This document shows, in pieces, positions 43,318-55,222 of a stretch of 64,000 nt of DNA. The stretch lies in the NCBI GenBank assembly GCA_963970005.1, contig CAXAMN010028950.1, positions 328,738 to 392,737 of the forward strand, given 5' to 3'. The translations under genes and the position numbers were made by a program. The DNA comes from Durusdinium trenchii. Its lineage: Eukaryota; Sar; Dinophyceae; Suessiales; Symbiodiniaceae. Numbering within the stretch: the first letter of the stretch is position 1; each line of letters starts with the position of its first letter. The notes beneath the pieces were generated by a model, which was given only the letters and a program-made list of their open reading frames with translations, was not told the origin of the DNA and searched no databases.

Positions 43318-43899
43318 GTACAATAAGGTACGCTAGAAAATGGGACATGACTCACATGACACCATTGTGACTAGAAGGGACCAATTACTTGGAAGTGTTT
43401 GTTATGCGTTTGCTGGGCCATTGCAGCTGGGGAAGAAGTGGATTTGGAAATGAGGGTGTGAAAGTCGCAGGTGTGTCTGGACTAGTGACTACTGTTGCCC
43501 TTGTGGGGGTGAAGATTTCATTATCACTCCCAGATAACAGGTATTATTCCGCATACTGCATACCCTGATTGGAGACACTTTATGTAGGTTTGGGGGGGTC
43601 CAACCTTCTTGAGAAAGTGTTTCCCCGTGCGCGAAGTCCACAACACGGGCTTGTCAGTGGGCTTCCCGTATGTCAGTATGTGATGCAGGATGGCCTCCAC
43701 ACTAGCGAAGAAAAAATAGAACATCCGGATAAGAGGGGTTTGGGGTCCTGAGAAGTTCTTCAGGGAGAGAGAGTGCTCAACCTTGATGCCTCCCCAAAAA
43801 CATTGAGGTTGATGAAGGCAAGGTGCCACTCCAAAAAAAAAACGGATCGCACAACTTTCCCACCACGACTTCCGGTGTAAAACCGTGCTTCGGCGTCAG

Positions 43900-44024
43900 T
43901 TGCCAGGCACAGTCTGGAACTGGGTGCCGGAGAATGCGACGAATGGCACGGCAAACTTCAACAAGAGATCCTACGACGTGAATTTTGAGCGTGTCGTCAC
44001 CGGTCAGGACACTGTGGCCTGGAG
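43900..44024 (+). CDS. exon 8 of the plastid-type gene
   Basis: From GCGTCAG the frame reads LPGTVWNWVPENATNGTANF, NKRSYDVNFERVVTGQDTVA and W. Composition is that of a beta-rich domain with tryptophans and asparagines. A GA donor (TGGAG|GATGTG) is possible. Confidence 0.55.
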
Positions 44025-44348
44025 GATGTGTGTTTCGACGCCGCGGCCATCGGTAGCATCGGTCACTCACGCCGCTAAGCCGCTACGCTCTATCGCCGTG
44101 TGGGAAAACCCCTGACGATTTTTTGGACGCCCCTGGATGCGGCGTAAGGAACAGAACGAACATAGCGTTTGGACCATTTGTGTGAGGTGTGTGCTTTACC
44201 GAAGGGACATGTGCATCCAATGTGTTGCCCCCTGAATTGGCTTCGTCACATGTGACTGGACCCCGAAGTAGTTCACTCTTCGTTCTTCACTTCCAACTTC
44301 CGGTTGATCCGATGGCTTCTCTTCCGCTTGGGTTGATCCGATGGCTTC

Positions 44349-44497
44349 TCTTCCGCTTGGACCTCGTTGCCCAATTGGGCCGTGCCCGAGGTGGATGGAC
44401 CTCCCTCGATCCGCGAGGTGGATGCCCCGACCCACTACCGCAGCTCGGCGTGTCGGTCTCAGCGACTCCGGATGGTTTTTCCCATCGAAGAAAACAG
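44349..44497 (+). CDS. exon 9 of the plastid-type gene
   Basis: The frame reads SSAWTSLPNWAVPEVDGPPS, IREVDAPTHYRSSACRSQRL and RMVFPIEEN, ending at AACAG|GTGGCT. Just before and into it, GTTGATCCGATGGCTTCTCT is tandemly duplicated (29-bp period), so the acceptor is hard to fix. Confidence 0.5.
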
Positions 44498-44871
44498 GTG
44501 GCTCAAAGAGAAATGTGAGACATTTGCAGATGTGTAGGGGGTCAAGGGCGGTGGGGGCTCCAGTAGAGGCTCTTATTTTTTGGAGGTCACCAAGGGATGT
44601 TCGATGGTGTTGCCGGTTTTAGGCCCACTTGGATGAGTGGTCAACTGCAGGCAGCGCCTCTTAGGTTGGAATTGAACGGTCAGACAAATGGGCCGTTCAA
44701 CACCGGAAGAGGAAGGAACCAGGCTCCAAAGCGGGAACCCTGGTGAACTAGGTCAACTGCAGAAAAATAAGAACAAATTGAGCAACAACTTCCTGGAAGC
44801 AACGTGAATCAACAGGAGCTGATATCAAACATTGTTTTCTCATTACAATCTTTCCTGCATCCGGGGGTCAG

Positions 44872-44924
44872 TTCCTTTTCCGTCTTCCGGGGGCGTGGGC
44901 TGCCGCGTCCTGGAGCTTGAGAAG
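44872..44924 (+). CDS. exon 10 of the plastid-type gene
   Basis: Between GGGGTCAG and GAGAAG|GTTTTA the frame reads PFPSSGGVGCRVLELEK, with nearly all-GC third positions. A different frame (FLFRLPGAWAAASWSLRRFY) is also open and longer, so this is not certain. Confidence 0.45.
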
Positions 44925-45059
44925 GTTTTACATCCACGAAAGGTTCATACTGGATCGCATCGGAAGATATGCCCGGTCCCTTGCCCATGTTCCATTGGCA
45001 TGGTGGAACTGCCAAACAGAAGTGCCTGATTTGTTTTCCCCCATGTTTGTCTACCCCAG

Positions 45060-45256
45060 TGCAACTCATTCACTGAAGGATGGCTGGCCCCCATGACTCA
45101 CCAGCAACGAGGCATCTTGAGCTACAACTTGGGTGACCTGAAGCTGGTCGTCCGTGTGCCCATCGCTTGCACCATGCCCACCGTGGATGATGAGGACATG
45201 CCACACCCTGGCATGGCCGTGCAGTGCTCGACCGCCAACGCAGCTCGGCAGCATGT
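45060..45256 (+). CDS. exon 11 of the plastid-type gene
   Basis: After TACCCCAG the frame reads CNSFTEGWLAPMTHQQRGIL, SYNLGDLKLVVRVPIACTMP, TVDDEDMPHPGMAVQCSTAN and AARQH. L-K-L-V-V-R-V-P-I is a clear beta strand. The donor is one of two or three near 45247-45270. Confidence 0.6.
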
Positions 45257-45343
45257 GGCGTGTGGGGCTGGGTGGAGCTGGTGGTGAGGGGAGGGGGAGA
45301 ACTGGCTCAAGGGCTGCACCCAACTTCATTGCTTCTGCCAGAG

Positions 45344-45570
45344 CATTAAGAGCCTCAACATCAACGTGTTGGGGATTGGCCCTCACGTGCCACATGACCA
45401 CATACCACGTACCACCTGTGGAAAATGGCGGGATTCAGACGGATGGACGTGCTGCCATGCGCCGTTGGCATGCGCCGTCCCACATCGGTTTGTTCGTCTG
45501 TCCCGGCTCAAAGAGTTCGGAGGTGGGAGCCCACGCCATTCACGTGGCCCAGATCATCCTAGTTGACTGA
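45344..45570 (+). CDS. last exon(s) of the plastid-type gene
   Basis: After TCTGCCAG the frame SIKSLNINVLGIGPHVPHDH is open. From about 45439 (after GATTCAG) another frame reads TDGRAAMRRWHAPSHIGLFV, CPGSKSSEVGAHAIHVAQII and LVD, then TGA at 45568. That last frame is open from 45154 and looks like a C-terminal beta structure. Whether one exon or two lie here is undecided. The end of the gene near 45570 is fairly well supported. Confidence 0.5.
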
Positions 45571-46620
45571 AGAAAGTAGCCACAGGTATTGGCCAGGTGT
45601 CCTCTACCAGCCCCCCTGCATTATTGCGTGTTGATTCCAAAATCCACTTCTGGAATTTTATGGAATTTCCTTCGTTGTTGACGTTCTGTTTGCAACCCAT
45701 GTGCTACAGCCAACCTACGTCCGCGCGTCCGTTGGAGTTCACAGGAGCGTGATGCTGGGGACATTTGGAGCCCCACGCTCGGCACGAAGTACGCAGAGAC
45801 TTGCCATTAAAGAACAACGTGGGGATGCCTCAAATCCTGAAGCCTCCACCATGTAGCGAACGACCTCCCAGGCAAGTCAGCCAAGGTATCCTGGCCTTTA
45901 CCCAGCCATGTGTCTCCTTCTTCCCCACCTATTTCTGAAATACCGCAGGGATGAAGGCCAAATATGGCCGGACCAAGCAGGCGGCTAGTCATCCTCAGTA
46001 TGCTTCGACTTGACTCGCAACCTAGTCCCACAAGACCTGCATCGACGCCTTGTCGAACAGGATGAACATGGCAGAACGAAGGAGCATGCTGTAATCCGCA
46101 ATGTAGATCACATAGGGCAAGTGGTTACTAGATTTCTGCCAGAGTGGGTTTGTTCAGATTTCCAGTGTCCGTCCGTTTTGACAGGAGTTCCACGCTTTTG
46201 TTTCACACAACTACTTGGAACTTGAACAAACCATGAACAAACCGTGCATTTGTTTGCCTTTTGGGTTCGTATCAGGCGAACACACCACCCCAGTCACCCC
46301 AAGCAGATATTTCTGTGTGCGCGTTTGGGGTGGTATTCCAGGTAGTGCCAATGTTTTCGACAGCATTTCAGAACCATCACCAAAGATTCATGCCCAGCGA
46401 TGCATGAATGACTACTGCTTTTTCAGGCATGCAAACTTTCCCAAGCAGTTTGATACTGCTCATCTTTTGTGGAAATGGATGAAAATGGTTTCCACCGGAC
46501 CAAAACCCACTGAGACACTGAGACTCATGGAAATGCTAGTCATATCAGATCATGTGTTCAACTGCGGTATGGGTATGGCCGGCAACCTTCCTTGAATCGA
46601 GTCCTTAACGAAGTGAGGAG

Positions 46621-46697
46621 ATGCAACTGGGAGACGTTGGGATGCTGGTGCGCGGCATCGTCGACCGGGGCTTCCTGGTGGATGCTTTGCTGAGTTA
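46621..46697 (+). CDS. small exon, unknown product
   Basis: The frame reads MQLGDVGMLVRGIVDRGFLV and DALLS before a stop. The hydrophobic-charged pattern and third positions look coding. Preceding GAAGTGAG could be an acceptor. Family unknown. Confidence 0.4.
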
Positions 46698-47035
46698 GAA
46701 GAGGGAAGAGGGAGGAAGGAAAAGAGCACGAGCACAAGCTACCTCAAACTATTCCTTCTCCTGTGATTGCTGAAAATTCTCGCTAATGGAATTTCTCCAC
46801 AGGAGCGGACGATCTATATGGAACATGTCCTCTTCTCCCATTCCTTCTGAATTAAGGCCCGATCCCAGATTTGGTAAACTATCTTGGATCAACAATCCTG
46901 CCATGCTCTGACTCTCACGTACTAGTAATATATTGATGTCACCTTCAGTCTCACGTCTCCTTTTGGTTGTCAACGCTGTTCGTCGATGAGTTCCGTTGGT
47001 CCTGGGCCCACCACCGACGCGTCCGTCCGCGTCAG

Positions 47036-47119
47036 GACTTGCAGGAACTGACGCAAGAGGATTTCAAGCTGGATCGGCCTTCCTTGGAAGAGGATGCCCA
47101 GATATTGATGCTTGGGAAG
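47036..47119 (+). CDS. small exon, unknown product
   Basis: After CGTCAG the frame reads DLQELTQEDFKLDRPSLEED and AQILMLGK, with a possible GC donor (GGGAAG|GCATTG). Acidic and helical. Likely in the same gene as the neighbours at 46.6 and 47.7 kb. Confidence 0.45.
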
Positions 47120-47639
47120 GCATTGGTTGAATGTTGAATATGGGGTGAGGTTGACAGATGTTTAGGTAGATGTGAGTCGGCTGTCACCAAGTTTGCTGCG
47201 GCCTTGATGTATGAAGAAATGATGCAACCCGTGGTAGCCCCCCAAAACTCAAGCTGCATGAGCCCGCAAATGGCATTGGTTTACGCAGTATGTGAGTCAT
47301 TCACGTTTGAAAACACAATTCTTCGTGGAATATCTCCAAGAAGCTAGGTGTTTGCACTGGCCCTTTGTTAAGATTTTTTTTGGGATATGGAGCACAATCA
47401 CAGGCAATGGTTGGTTGGCCATGGACCCTGCCCACCTCACAGCTTTTCTCCGCAAACCTGCGCTCGAAATGGATGCGCGGAATTTGCGCTGAAATCCAAG
47501 TTTCCTGGTGCCTCGTTAGAGGAGTTTCGAGGCGATCCATCCCATGTCTGAGTTTCTATTCATGCCTGAGGGTATCAATCAGATACATCAGGTACCTGAG
47601 TGTGTATGTTCACTATGCATTGGTATGTGCGAATGGTCC

Positions 47640-47757
47640 ATAACTCCTATCTTGGTGTTGCATCCTCGTGCGATTGGACGGAGGATGGGTCGCTTGGCGG
47701 GGTTGCTGCAGCGCATCAAAGAGGTGGCCGACTGCCCAGGCAGAGTCAGAGAGTTTT
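47640..47757 (+). CDS. exon candidate, unknown product
   Basis: The frame reads LVLHPRAIGRRMGRLAGLLQ and RIKEVADCPGRV. It gives a basic amphipathic helix with GC-rich third positions. Edges are not fixed. Confidence 0.4.
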
Positions 47758-48580
47758 CGCTAACTTTTCTTCCATGATTCCAACAGTTTGGGGATCCGAA
47801 TTGCTGGGATCGGATGGCCCATCGCATATACTGTACTTGTGTGCCGTTTGGTATTGGCCATGACTGATGAGATGTGACCATTTGGAGAGGAAGTCGGCCC
47901 GATGGATCGGACGTCAGGGTCGATCACCCAGAAGGACACCCTACCTTTAAGCAGACATCCAAAGACCTAAAGACCTACTGTCAATCAGCTCATGCCAATG
48001 AGGTGCCCCTTAGCCTTGTGCCTCAGATCTTCTTTTTCCTCCAGGTCATGTCCCAAAGCATGCTAGCATGCTGTCCCCAGACCTACCAAGCAGCCTGAAC
48101 CCTCGATGTGCAGGCTGTGTGGGCAGAGTCTTGTACCTGCAGTGCCTGGGATGAATTCAGCTGATGCCCTGACTTGATGAAACACTGGAACCCCCCAAAA
48201 CAATCCCCCCAGACCAACCTCGTTCTTCCGCAACCCCCACATCAGGAAGTTGCATGGAATTTGCTAGGACCCCTGCGGCATGGCTGGGGAATCATCAGCG
48301 AAGATAGTGGAGATCCATGGAGCTGCAGTAGGGCAGTAGGAAAGAATGTGGGCATGTGACATGTGCTGTTTGGCAGCAAGAAGTGGCCCCTTGGCCTTCC
48401 CACTTGACAAACAGAGCTGAACCTCCGTTTGTTTGTGTTGAGTAAAGCTGTAAAAAGCACATGTGGTCAAAATTGTAGAGGTCCCGCTGAAATATGATCT
48501 TAGATGATGGTGTATATGTGACACCTCGTCAGCCACAAGCAATCTGATGCATCGAGCCCCTGGGCCGTCAGATCGTTTAG

Positions 48581-48766
48581 ATGACAAACGCCGCCAGACG
48601 AAGGGACGAGCTGGTCCGGCGAACTCGCCGGAAGGCCGAGCTCGCTCGGTTCCTGCGGCCCGAGAGGTACTGCGATGCGGAAATCCGGGTGATTTCGCCC
48701 TGGACGGATGAGGAGCTGAAAGAGCTGGAGACCTTCCGGGACGTCACTGACAAGGCGAGACCTTGA
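48581..48766 (+). CDS. exon or short gene start, charged protein
   Basis: From the ATG at 48581, right after CGTTTAG, the frame reads MTNAARRRDELVRRTRRKAE, LARFLRPERYCDAEIRVISP and WTDEELKELETFRDVTDKAR to a stop at 48766. All third positions favour G or C. The ATG just behind an acceptor-like AG suits the trans-spliced start of a dinoflagellate mRNA. A GC donor (GACAAG|GCGAGA) would end it as a first exon at 48753. No family is recognised. Confidence 0.55.
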   Translation: MTNAARRRDELVRRTRRKAELARFLRPERYCDAEIRVISPWTDEELKELETFRDVTDKARP

Positions 48767-49531
48767 GTGCGGCGTGGAGTCACTGCTCGGTCAGAGATAA
48801 CTCTACTCTTTGACTGTCCTCAGGTGTGCTCTTAGACCCTTGGTCCTTTTAGTTTATAGCATTGCTTCCTAAGCCACTAAGGCGTTTTTTGTTTAAACTG
48901 CCCTTAGTAAAGGACCTATGGACTGCCAAGAGCCCAGTGGTAGTGTGTTTTCTGTTTTGCTGTTTTGGACTCATCCCTTCAAGAACTCCTTCGACCTTTT
49001 GTTCAACAACTGCGATCGAAGGGGTGTTCTTTTTCTGATTCTCAATGTCGTCATTGAATTCCACGGAGTCTTTTCTGAAAAAATGAAGCGACCACACTTT
49101 GCAACGGGACCTGTTCACAATATCAAGTGTAATGTCGACTCAACTTGGAGAATAGCTTGCAATCACCCAACAGAGATGATCTTAAGGGAAACTCCTCAGT
49201 TGGAGATCATGAGTCTAGCCTTCAACGGCCGCAAGTCTACAACTTACTGTACTGCATGCATATCTTTTATATATAAGTGTTCACGGGCACTTTTTTGGGG
49301 GGGGGGTTGGAGTGGCCCTCCTGGTGGTTGCATTCAGTATGACCTGCATGACCACCTCCAACTCCTGCAAAAAGAGACAGGATCATGCAATGCGTAAAAA
49401 AAACATGCCTGCAATGTTTGGACGGCTGTACTTGTTTGATATAGTTTCCTTTGTTTTTATCTGGGTATGTCTAGCCCAGCCACACCTGGTCTTGGAGATC
49501 ACTTAATACCATTGGAGCCCGACGGAGCCAC

Positions 49532-49603
49532 ATGGAGCCGTCGCCGGCAGAGCCGTTGCTCCTCCAGGAGGTGGAGGAGCTGGTCTTCGGGCCAGAAGCC
49601 TGA
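49532..49603 (+). CDS. small exon, acidic
   Basis: MEPSPAEPLLLQEVEELVFG then PEA and stop; nearly all third positions are G or C. It may begin upstream in the same frame (ARRSH). Could be a first or internal exon. Family unknown. Confidence 0.4.
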   Translation: MEPSPAEPLLLQEVEELVFGPEA

Positions 49604-50697
49604 GTCTGAGACATGAAAGAGCCAGTGGCAACCTGAAAGTGTTCCAAACGCTCCAGCATGCATTCTGTGTGGAATATGGATGAATTATGGCTGCTTCATG
49701 ACTTTATTTTCAGTGCTGCAAGCTGCAAACGTGCAAAAGTAGGTAGGTGGTTGGCCGAAAAGACTTGCTCTTGGGACCTGTTGTGATGCTCACGGCAGCC
49801 CTGCCTAGAGCGCTGCACCTGTGCTGCACTCGACGATCAGCATTGAGAAAAGACGGAAGGGGAGGGCCTGTCGCGGCTGGCACGTGTCCCTCCAGAGCTT
49901 GTTGAAGTTCGGCACCCCTTAAAGCGGATCTGTTTATATTCATCAATTTTTTTGGACGAAGGGTGCTAGAAAGAGCTGACCCACATCATATGTTCAGATC
50001 CATTGTTTGTTTAAGCGACATTGCTGCCAGGCACCACCACCATTGCTGCCGTACAAATATTGCATTGGAGAATTGCAGGGGTGTGATTTGCATGAACTGG
50101 AAAGTACCAGATGAATCAGATTGCTGGGGGATATGCGCCGGTGTGCAAGACCCGCAAGGTAAAACCTTTCTGTCCACTTGACCCTCTTGATCCCTCTTGC
50201 ATACAATTCAGGAATGGTCGTGGAATTGACGATGTTCTTGCCTTTGGGTAAGTGTAAAAAAACAGCTGCAGTTCCCCAAGGCAGCTGATCACCATGGCGT
50301 CGAAGATCTCCCAGCGATGTGCTATGCTCCGATGAAGAAAAATAGGCTCTGAGCACTGAAGCACAAGACGTGGCCACGAGGCGTGCTACTCAAGTCTTCA
50401 CGGCCAGAGATACATGACATGTCACAGCCTTCCTCATGCCAATATGCCAACGAGCGCCACAAGGCCACCTGGACCCAACGGCTTCCACCCAAGAAGCCAC
50501 CACAAGGTACAATATCAGCATGTCACTTCACAAACTTCGCACACAGCCTATTGATGCCTTTCCCCTTCCTCCACTCTCCCACCAGCCTGCCCACGAAATC
50601 CAGTTTCTCACCTCCACCCCTCCGCACCCCTCCGCACCGCTCCGCCCTCCACCCTGCGCGCTCTAGCCGGGAGCCCGGCTAAGCCCACCGCGCCGCC

Positions 50698-50805
50698 ATG
50701 GACGCCGTGGGGCGCGCCCTCTTCAGCGGCCACGCCCTGACGGCGGCGCAGACCTTCGTCGCCGGCGTGTCGCGGCCCAAGAAGAAGCGCCTTGGAGGGA
50801 TGGAG
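50698..50805 (+). CDS. first exon, probable start of the MORN gene
   Basis: The ATG follows a C-rich leader (50560-50697). The exon reads MDAVGRALFSGHALTAAQTF and VAGVSRPKKKRLGGME and ends in phase zero at GAG|GTGAGA. Third positions are almost all G or C. PKKKR may be a nuclear signal or just a basic patch. It is the nearest good start upstream of the MORN exons on the same strand; the link is inferred. Confidence 0.55.
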
Positions 50806-51177
50806 GTGAGAGGAGAGGAGAGGTGTGCACCACACATGGTGGAGATCAGAATGGCAGAATGTCACAAACACTCCATGGGATTGGCTGGTGTTGATCCATG
50901 GTCTTTTTGGGGTTCACCTTCAGGATAGTGATGATTTGCTCTTTGGAAAACTCATGTTCGCTTGGAACTTGGAACGTATTGAACTACAGCCAGCTTCTCT
51001 TGCCCAAGTCGAACTTCGTTATGTGCCCCCATTACTCTAAATCGTTGGGCTTCTCAGCGCGTCTGGGAGGGTTTTTCCACGTGGTGTGGCCTCCTAAGGT
51101 CTAAGGTCATGAGCTGAGGAATCTTCCCCCATACCTTTCCTCATGGCAGCCGAACAGAATCCCTTTATTGAGGAACC

Positions 51178-51420
51178 TCACTGGTCTTCGAGGTCCCTTC
51201 TCCACTTTGGTTGAAGGGTTCTCCAAGACTGACCGTGAACTTGGCCACGGCACGAGTGGACGTTGTGCTCTAACTCTAGGTCCGCACAGTCTTCGCAGTA
51301 GGCCTCACGGTTGGTGCCTAGGCGAGAGCTCACCAGCGACCTGGGGCGCAAGGACTTCGGCTTTGCACATGAGGAGCTGCTCGGTCTTTGAGTGCGCCTC
51401 ACACATGAAAAAGCATCCAA
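51178..51420 (-). pseudogene. minus-strand coding remnant
   Basis: The minus strand reads GTNREAYCEDCADLELEHNV, then HSCRGQVHGQSWRTLQPKWR. Upstream a different frame reads KTEQLLMCKAEVLAPQVAGE. Both are protein-like, so a frameshift near 51320 or an intron is implied. It lies in an intron of the + strand gene. C-x2-C and a later C recall a small zinc site, but no family fits. Confidence 0.35.
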
Positions 51421-51529
51421 ATTACCTTATCCTACCTGTCCTGCAAACGAATCCTTCTTGGTTTAATGCACCTGTTTGAGGCACAAATGGTTTCCACTTG
51501 ATGGGTGAGAGTGGGGGAGTGGTCAAGTG

Positions 51530-51657
51530 GTCGACGGGAAGTTTGGGTCAAGTGGTCGAGACCCTGGAGTTGGACACGGGGCGGTCCGCCAAGCTTCCGA
51601 ACCTCGGTGCAGCGAACCTCGGTGCAGCTGAGGTGCGAAGACGTTCCACAGGGATTG
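51530..51657 (+). CDS. exon candidate in the MORN gene region
   Basis: The frame reads VETLELDTGRSAKLPNLGAA, NLGAAEVRRRSTGI, to an ATTG|GTAAAT donor. A 15-bp tandem duplication (CCTCGGTGCAGCGAA type) makes the NLGAA repeat. The acceptor is unclear. Confidence 0.4.
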
Positions 51658-52007
51658 GTAAATGGTGGCGGTGTCAGATACTGGCATTTGTATGTTCAAC
51701 CTTTACTAAGCATTTGTATGTTACTAGCATTTGTATGTTCAGATACTAGCATTTGGTGATTGAACCCAGTCAGTGATATCTTTACCAAGCGTGTTGACAC
51801 CACCAACCAGATCCCTGGTTGGGCCTTGTTTGATGCCATGGAGCTTCAGGTGGGTGCAGTGACATCCGGTAACATCCCGATTCTTTTAAAGGCCGGTTCT
51901 CTCAAAAATTATTTTCCTGCAAAAAGAGCTTCAATGCTAGTTGTTGTCAACAGTTGAAGGTCTAGGCATGCCATCCCCATGCGTTACCCCACCCAGACGG
52001 CCCAGGG

Positions 52008-52181
52008 ATGTCGAGTGAAGAAAGTCTAGACATGTCCAGCCTGTCCAGCTCGCTCGGTCGCTGGAACTGGGAGCCAAAACGGCTGAGGTTTGATGATGAG
52101 TCCGGCTTCTATGACGCCTGGGCTGAGTTGAACGCCGGAAGACTCCGGATGGAGTTCCCATTTTCTCTCCCTGCCATGTAG
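52008..52181 (+). CDS. exon in the MORN gene region
   Basis: After GGCCCAG the frame reads MSSEESLDMSSLSSSLGRWN, WEPKRLRFDDESGFYDAWAE, LNAGRLRMEFPFSLPAM to a stop at 52181. Serine-rich then acidic and aromatic; clearly protein-like. It may be a short separate gene of 57 residues or an exon whose donor lies before the stop. No domain is recognised. Confidence 0.5.
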   Translation: MSSEESLDMSSLSSSLGRWNWEPKRLRFDDESGFYDAWAELNAGRLRMEFPFSLPAM

Positions 52182-52716
52182 AGTCTGGAACTCTTCTGAC
52201 TATTCTTGGTTGAAGCCTCGCTTTGGATTCTGGGGGCTCCTCTCGCTTCCTTGGTGACTTCCCCTTGCTGCAACCAGTGAAGCAATTGTTGGGTTCATGC
52301 TCCCTTGATAGGAGTCCTGATCAGCGAGCTCATCAAGATTCCATTGTGCAGGCATGTATATACCACTAAGCATCACTAAGCATAGGTCACTGATGATGCA
52401 CAAAACGCCTAAGAGCCTAAGCCAAGAGATAGTAAGCATGCAGCTACTTTATTGGTATCGAGGACTTGCTAGAAGTGACCCATTCTTTTTTAGTAGCATG
52501 CACTTCCTTTTGACTATCGTGGCGCACCCTCTTCAGATCCCAGTTCTGAGAAGAAAGGAAACTCCCCTCACTGGAGCTTTGTTGACTCCATTCCTTCAGG
52601 ATGGCCGTCCTTTCATGCCTTGGGTCATCAGACCTGCGTTAGACAGATACACAACTCTTTCCCTTCTCAGCGTTGTTCATGCTTGTGCCGACCTCACCGC
52701 GTTGGTTCCTCGAGAT

Positions 52717-52925
52717 TCGGACGGTGAGATCGCACCCTTCTCCTTCGAACCGCCCCGGAATGGATCCGATGCACCTGAGGAAGGCACGTTCAAGGTGAGG
52801 ATGCGCAACGGCGTGGGACACCTCCTTGAGGCCAACTCCGGTGCCAGCTACAGCGGCCAGTGTCTGGGCGAACTGGAGAGTCCGAGTGTCCTGGTCGAGT
52901 TCGGCCTTCTTCTTCTCAGAACAGG
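52717..52925 (+). CDS. exon, probable MORN repeat
   Basis: The frame reads DSDGEIAPFSFEPPRNGSDA, PEEGTFKVRMRNGVGHLLEA, NSGASYSGQ and onward. G-V-G-H-L-L-E-A-N-S-G-A-S-Y-S-G matches the MORN pattern G-x-G-x5-7-G-x-x-Y-x-G. The frame is open far upstream (from 52354), but only this part has exon-like composition. The donor is unclear. Confidence 0.5.
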
Positions 52926-54388
52926 GGACCACTGCAAGTAGTGCACCCTTCTTGGTATTTTGTGTGCGTGTGTGTGTTGGAAGATGTATGGGAATCTATT
53001 TAGCTTAGTTGTGCTTGGAGAGCTTGGATGCCTGGAGCAACCTTTGCGTGCAAAAGAGATGCCATCATAGTATAGGTCAAAGGACATGTTTTTTGGGGAG
53101 CTGCAAGACCTGGTGCAACAGGACCCAATACAGGTACAGAATTGACTAAACTCCTTACAGCACGCTCTCTTGCTCAACGCTTGGCATTGCAACGTTGATG
53201 AATGGGGTTACTCTTGGATGCCTGCAACATCCTGCAACTTGCAAATTTTGACAAACAAGTCTATGGCATAAATTTGGGGAAATGGAGCATTTGCAGCATA
53301 TTGACCACCACAAACACCTCAGCTCGACCAGGCTGCTTTTTGGAGCCCAATCCTTGCCAGAAAGCCTGAGAAGATTATTTATCCCAGTGATTCCCAGTGT
53401 ATGCATTTGTTGTCCAAGTCTACCTCTCCTGGACGCCCTATCCTGGACACCCTATCATAGCATATCTCAAGCATATCTCATTTTTTCTTAAATAACCATC
53501 TATCTCGTTTTTTGTCCAGTGTGGCATGTTATTCTTTCCTGCGCTTTGAACATGTTGCACGTTATTTTTGGAATCGGGTGGCCAAAAGGCGCATCGAACT
53601 TGTGCAATGCCCATGGCAAAAATATGCGCGATCGTCTTGCAGTTCTTGAAGTCATGAGTAAAGTACAAGAAGCAACTCAATTCACCTAACATGCTGTAGG
53701 TCAAATCATGCTGGTACTCGGTTGGCATGCAACAATGAAACGACAAACGTCGTGAGCAACTTCTACATGAAAGTTCCTCGTCCCACCAGCTCAATATGGT
53801 ATTGCTAATCGGTGCGGACTACTGTTTGTCCAGCTGGAAGCCCAGGTTCCTGCATGAAAGGAGACACCGGCACGGCGTCCAGAAATATTCAGACAGCACC
53901 TCGGCCACTGGATTGGGAGATCGCCTTTAAACGCGGTTTGGCCACTAGTCGTGGAAGTGGTTCACATGTTTTGCTGTTGGTAACGTGTTAGACCTTGCCA
54001 CATGCCAAAATGAATCCATTTTACTCTTTGTAAGTTTTTCGTCCCTGGCCGAGTCTGGTCTTTTTTTGAAATACTCAGATGAGCATCGCCTTGACCAAGG
54101 CAGCAAATTAGGCGAACAACACGGCTTTCTTGGAAGACGTGATTTGCCTATGAACGGGGCCATGTCACATGTCTACTTTGCCTGCTAGCTTGTTCAGAAG
54201 CATCCCTAGGATGAAAACATCCATATGCACAACAGCTGCCAGGACCCTCTTAAAAGTCGACATTGAGTCTTGTCCAATGTTGTCCAATGAGGAACTTCAG
54301 GATGATAACATGTACCTGAATATCATGCAGTGGTGAATGAGCCCCTCTTACACTTATTTGACATAGACTGTTCAAACCACCGTCCCAG

Positions 54389-54505
54389 GTTCCTACGACG
54401 GATTCTGGTCTCACGGGGAGAAGCACGGCCAGGGACTGTTTCAGTCCAGCACAGGCGCTGCGGTGTCGCGGCGCGGGTCACGGATGGGCGACTGGTCCCC
54501 TGAAG
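54389..54505 (+). CDS. exon, MORN repeat
   Basis: After ACCGTCCCAG the frame reads SYDGFWSHGEKHGQGLFQSS and TGAAVSRRGSRMGDWSPE. Y-D-G-x-W-x-x-G-x-x-x-G-x-G is a classic MORN repeat; these build elongated beta scaffolds that often bind membranes or organise cilia and cell edges. The end is best placed at GAAG|GCCTGG, a GC donor: this leaves phase 1, which the next exon needs to read G-T-Y-D-G-K-W. A GT donor five bases later would break the phase. Confidence 0.7.
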
Positions 54506-55126
54506 GCCTGGTAAAGGGATAAACACAAAAGCTAATGTATACAGAGCCTTGTAGAAGTGGTGCTGGAATATGTCTTGGGGAAGTTATTGAACCCTTCTCC
54601 AATTTCGTAGGAGCCTGATTTGGTGCCAATTGTGCCAATTGTTTGGGCGTAGAGTGGCTTGAAAAAAGTGACGATGCTGGCAATCGACTTACCTTGGACA
54701 TGTGGGGATTTGAGATCTTCAATTCTCCGTTGAAGATGTTGGCATTCAAAAGTGCTGGCATTGATTGTCAAGCAGACGGGAAAGGCAAGGCTGTCAGAGG
54801 GAGTGAGTGGTTGTGACCTATAATGAGGGATATGATGCCTATAATTACAGTATGTGCCTGGCTACTTTTGTCTATAGGTGTCTTATTGTCTTTCACGTGC
54901 CAACACTTCTGTGAAGGGGCCGCCAGCTAGCAACTCATTTTAGTTTGTGGGTGGAAGATTTCAATGTGCTCACTATGATGAAGACCATCTTTCCAATACG
55001 TTGTTTGCTCAGGAATTGATACATGTGTGGGGGTCATCTTGGTGTACACGCCTTCGTTGCATAATGCATGTTTTTCTTCGGGGAGGTGGCGGAGGTGGCC
55101 TGCCAGGTGGGGTACGGTATGGTCAG

Positions 55127-55222
55127 GCACCTATGATGGGAAATGGGAGGAAAGCCTGAAGCATGGTGCGGGGAAGCAGCTCTACAAGAATGGCGATGAA
55201 TATCACGGTACGTGGTACCAAG
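55127..55222 (+). CDS. exon, two MORN repeats
   Basis: After ATGGTCAG the frame reads TYDGKWEESLKHGAGKQLYK and NGDEYHGTWYQ. Two MORN units start at Y-D-G-K-W and Y-H-G-T-W. A GC donor (CCAAG|GCTACC) gives phase 1; a GT donor (TATCACG|GTACGT) is also possible. The join to the next MORN exon leaves out a few residues of the usual spacing, so a small exon may be missing. Confidence 0.7.
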
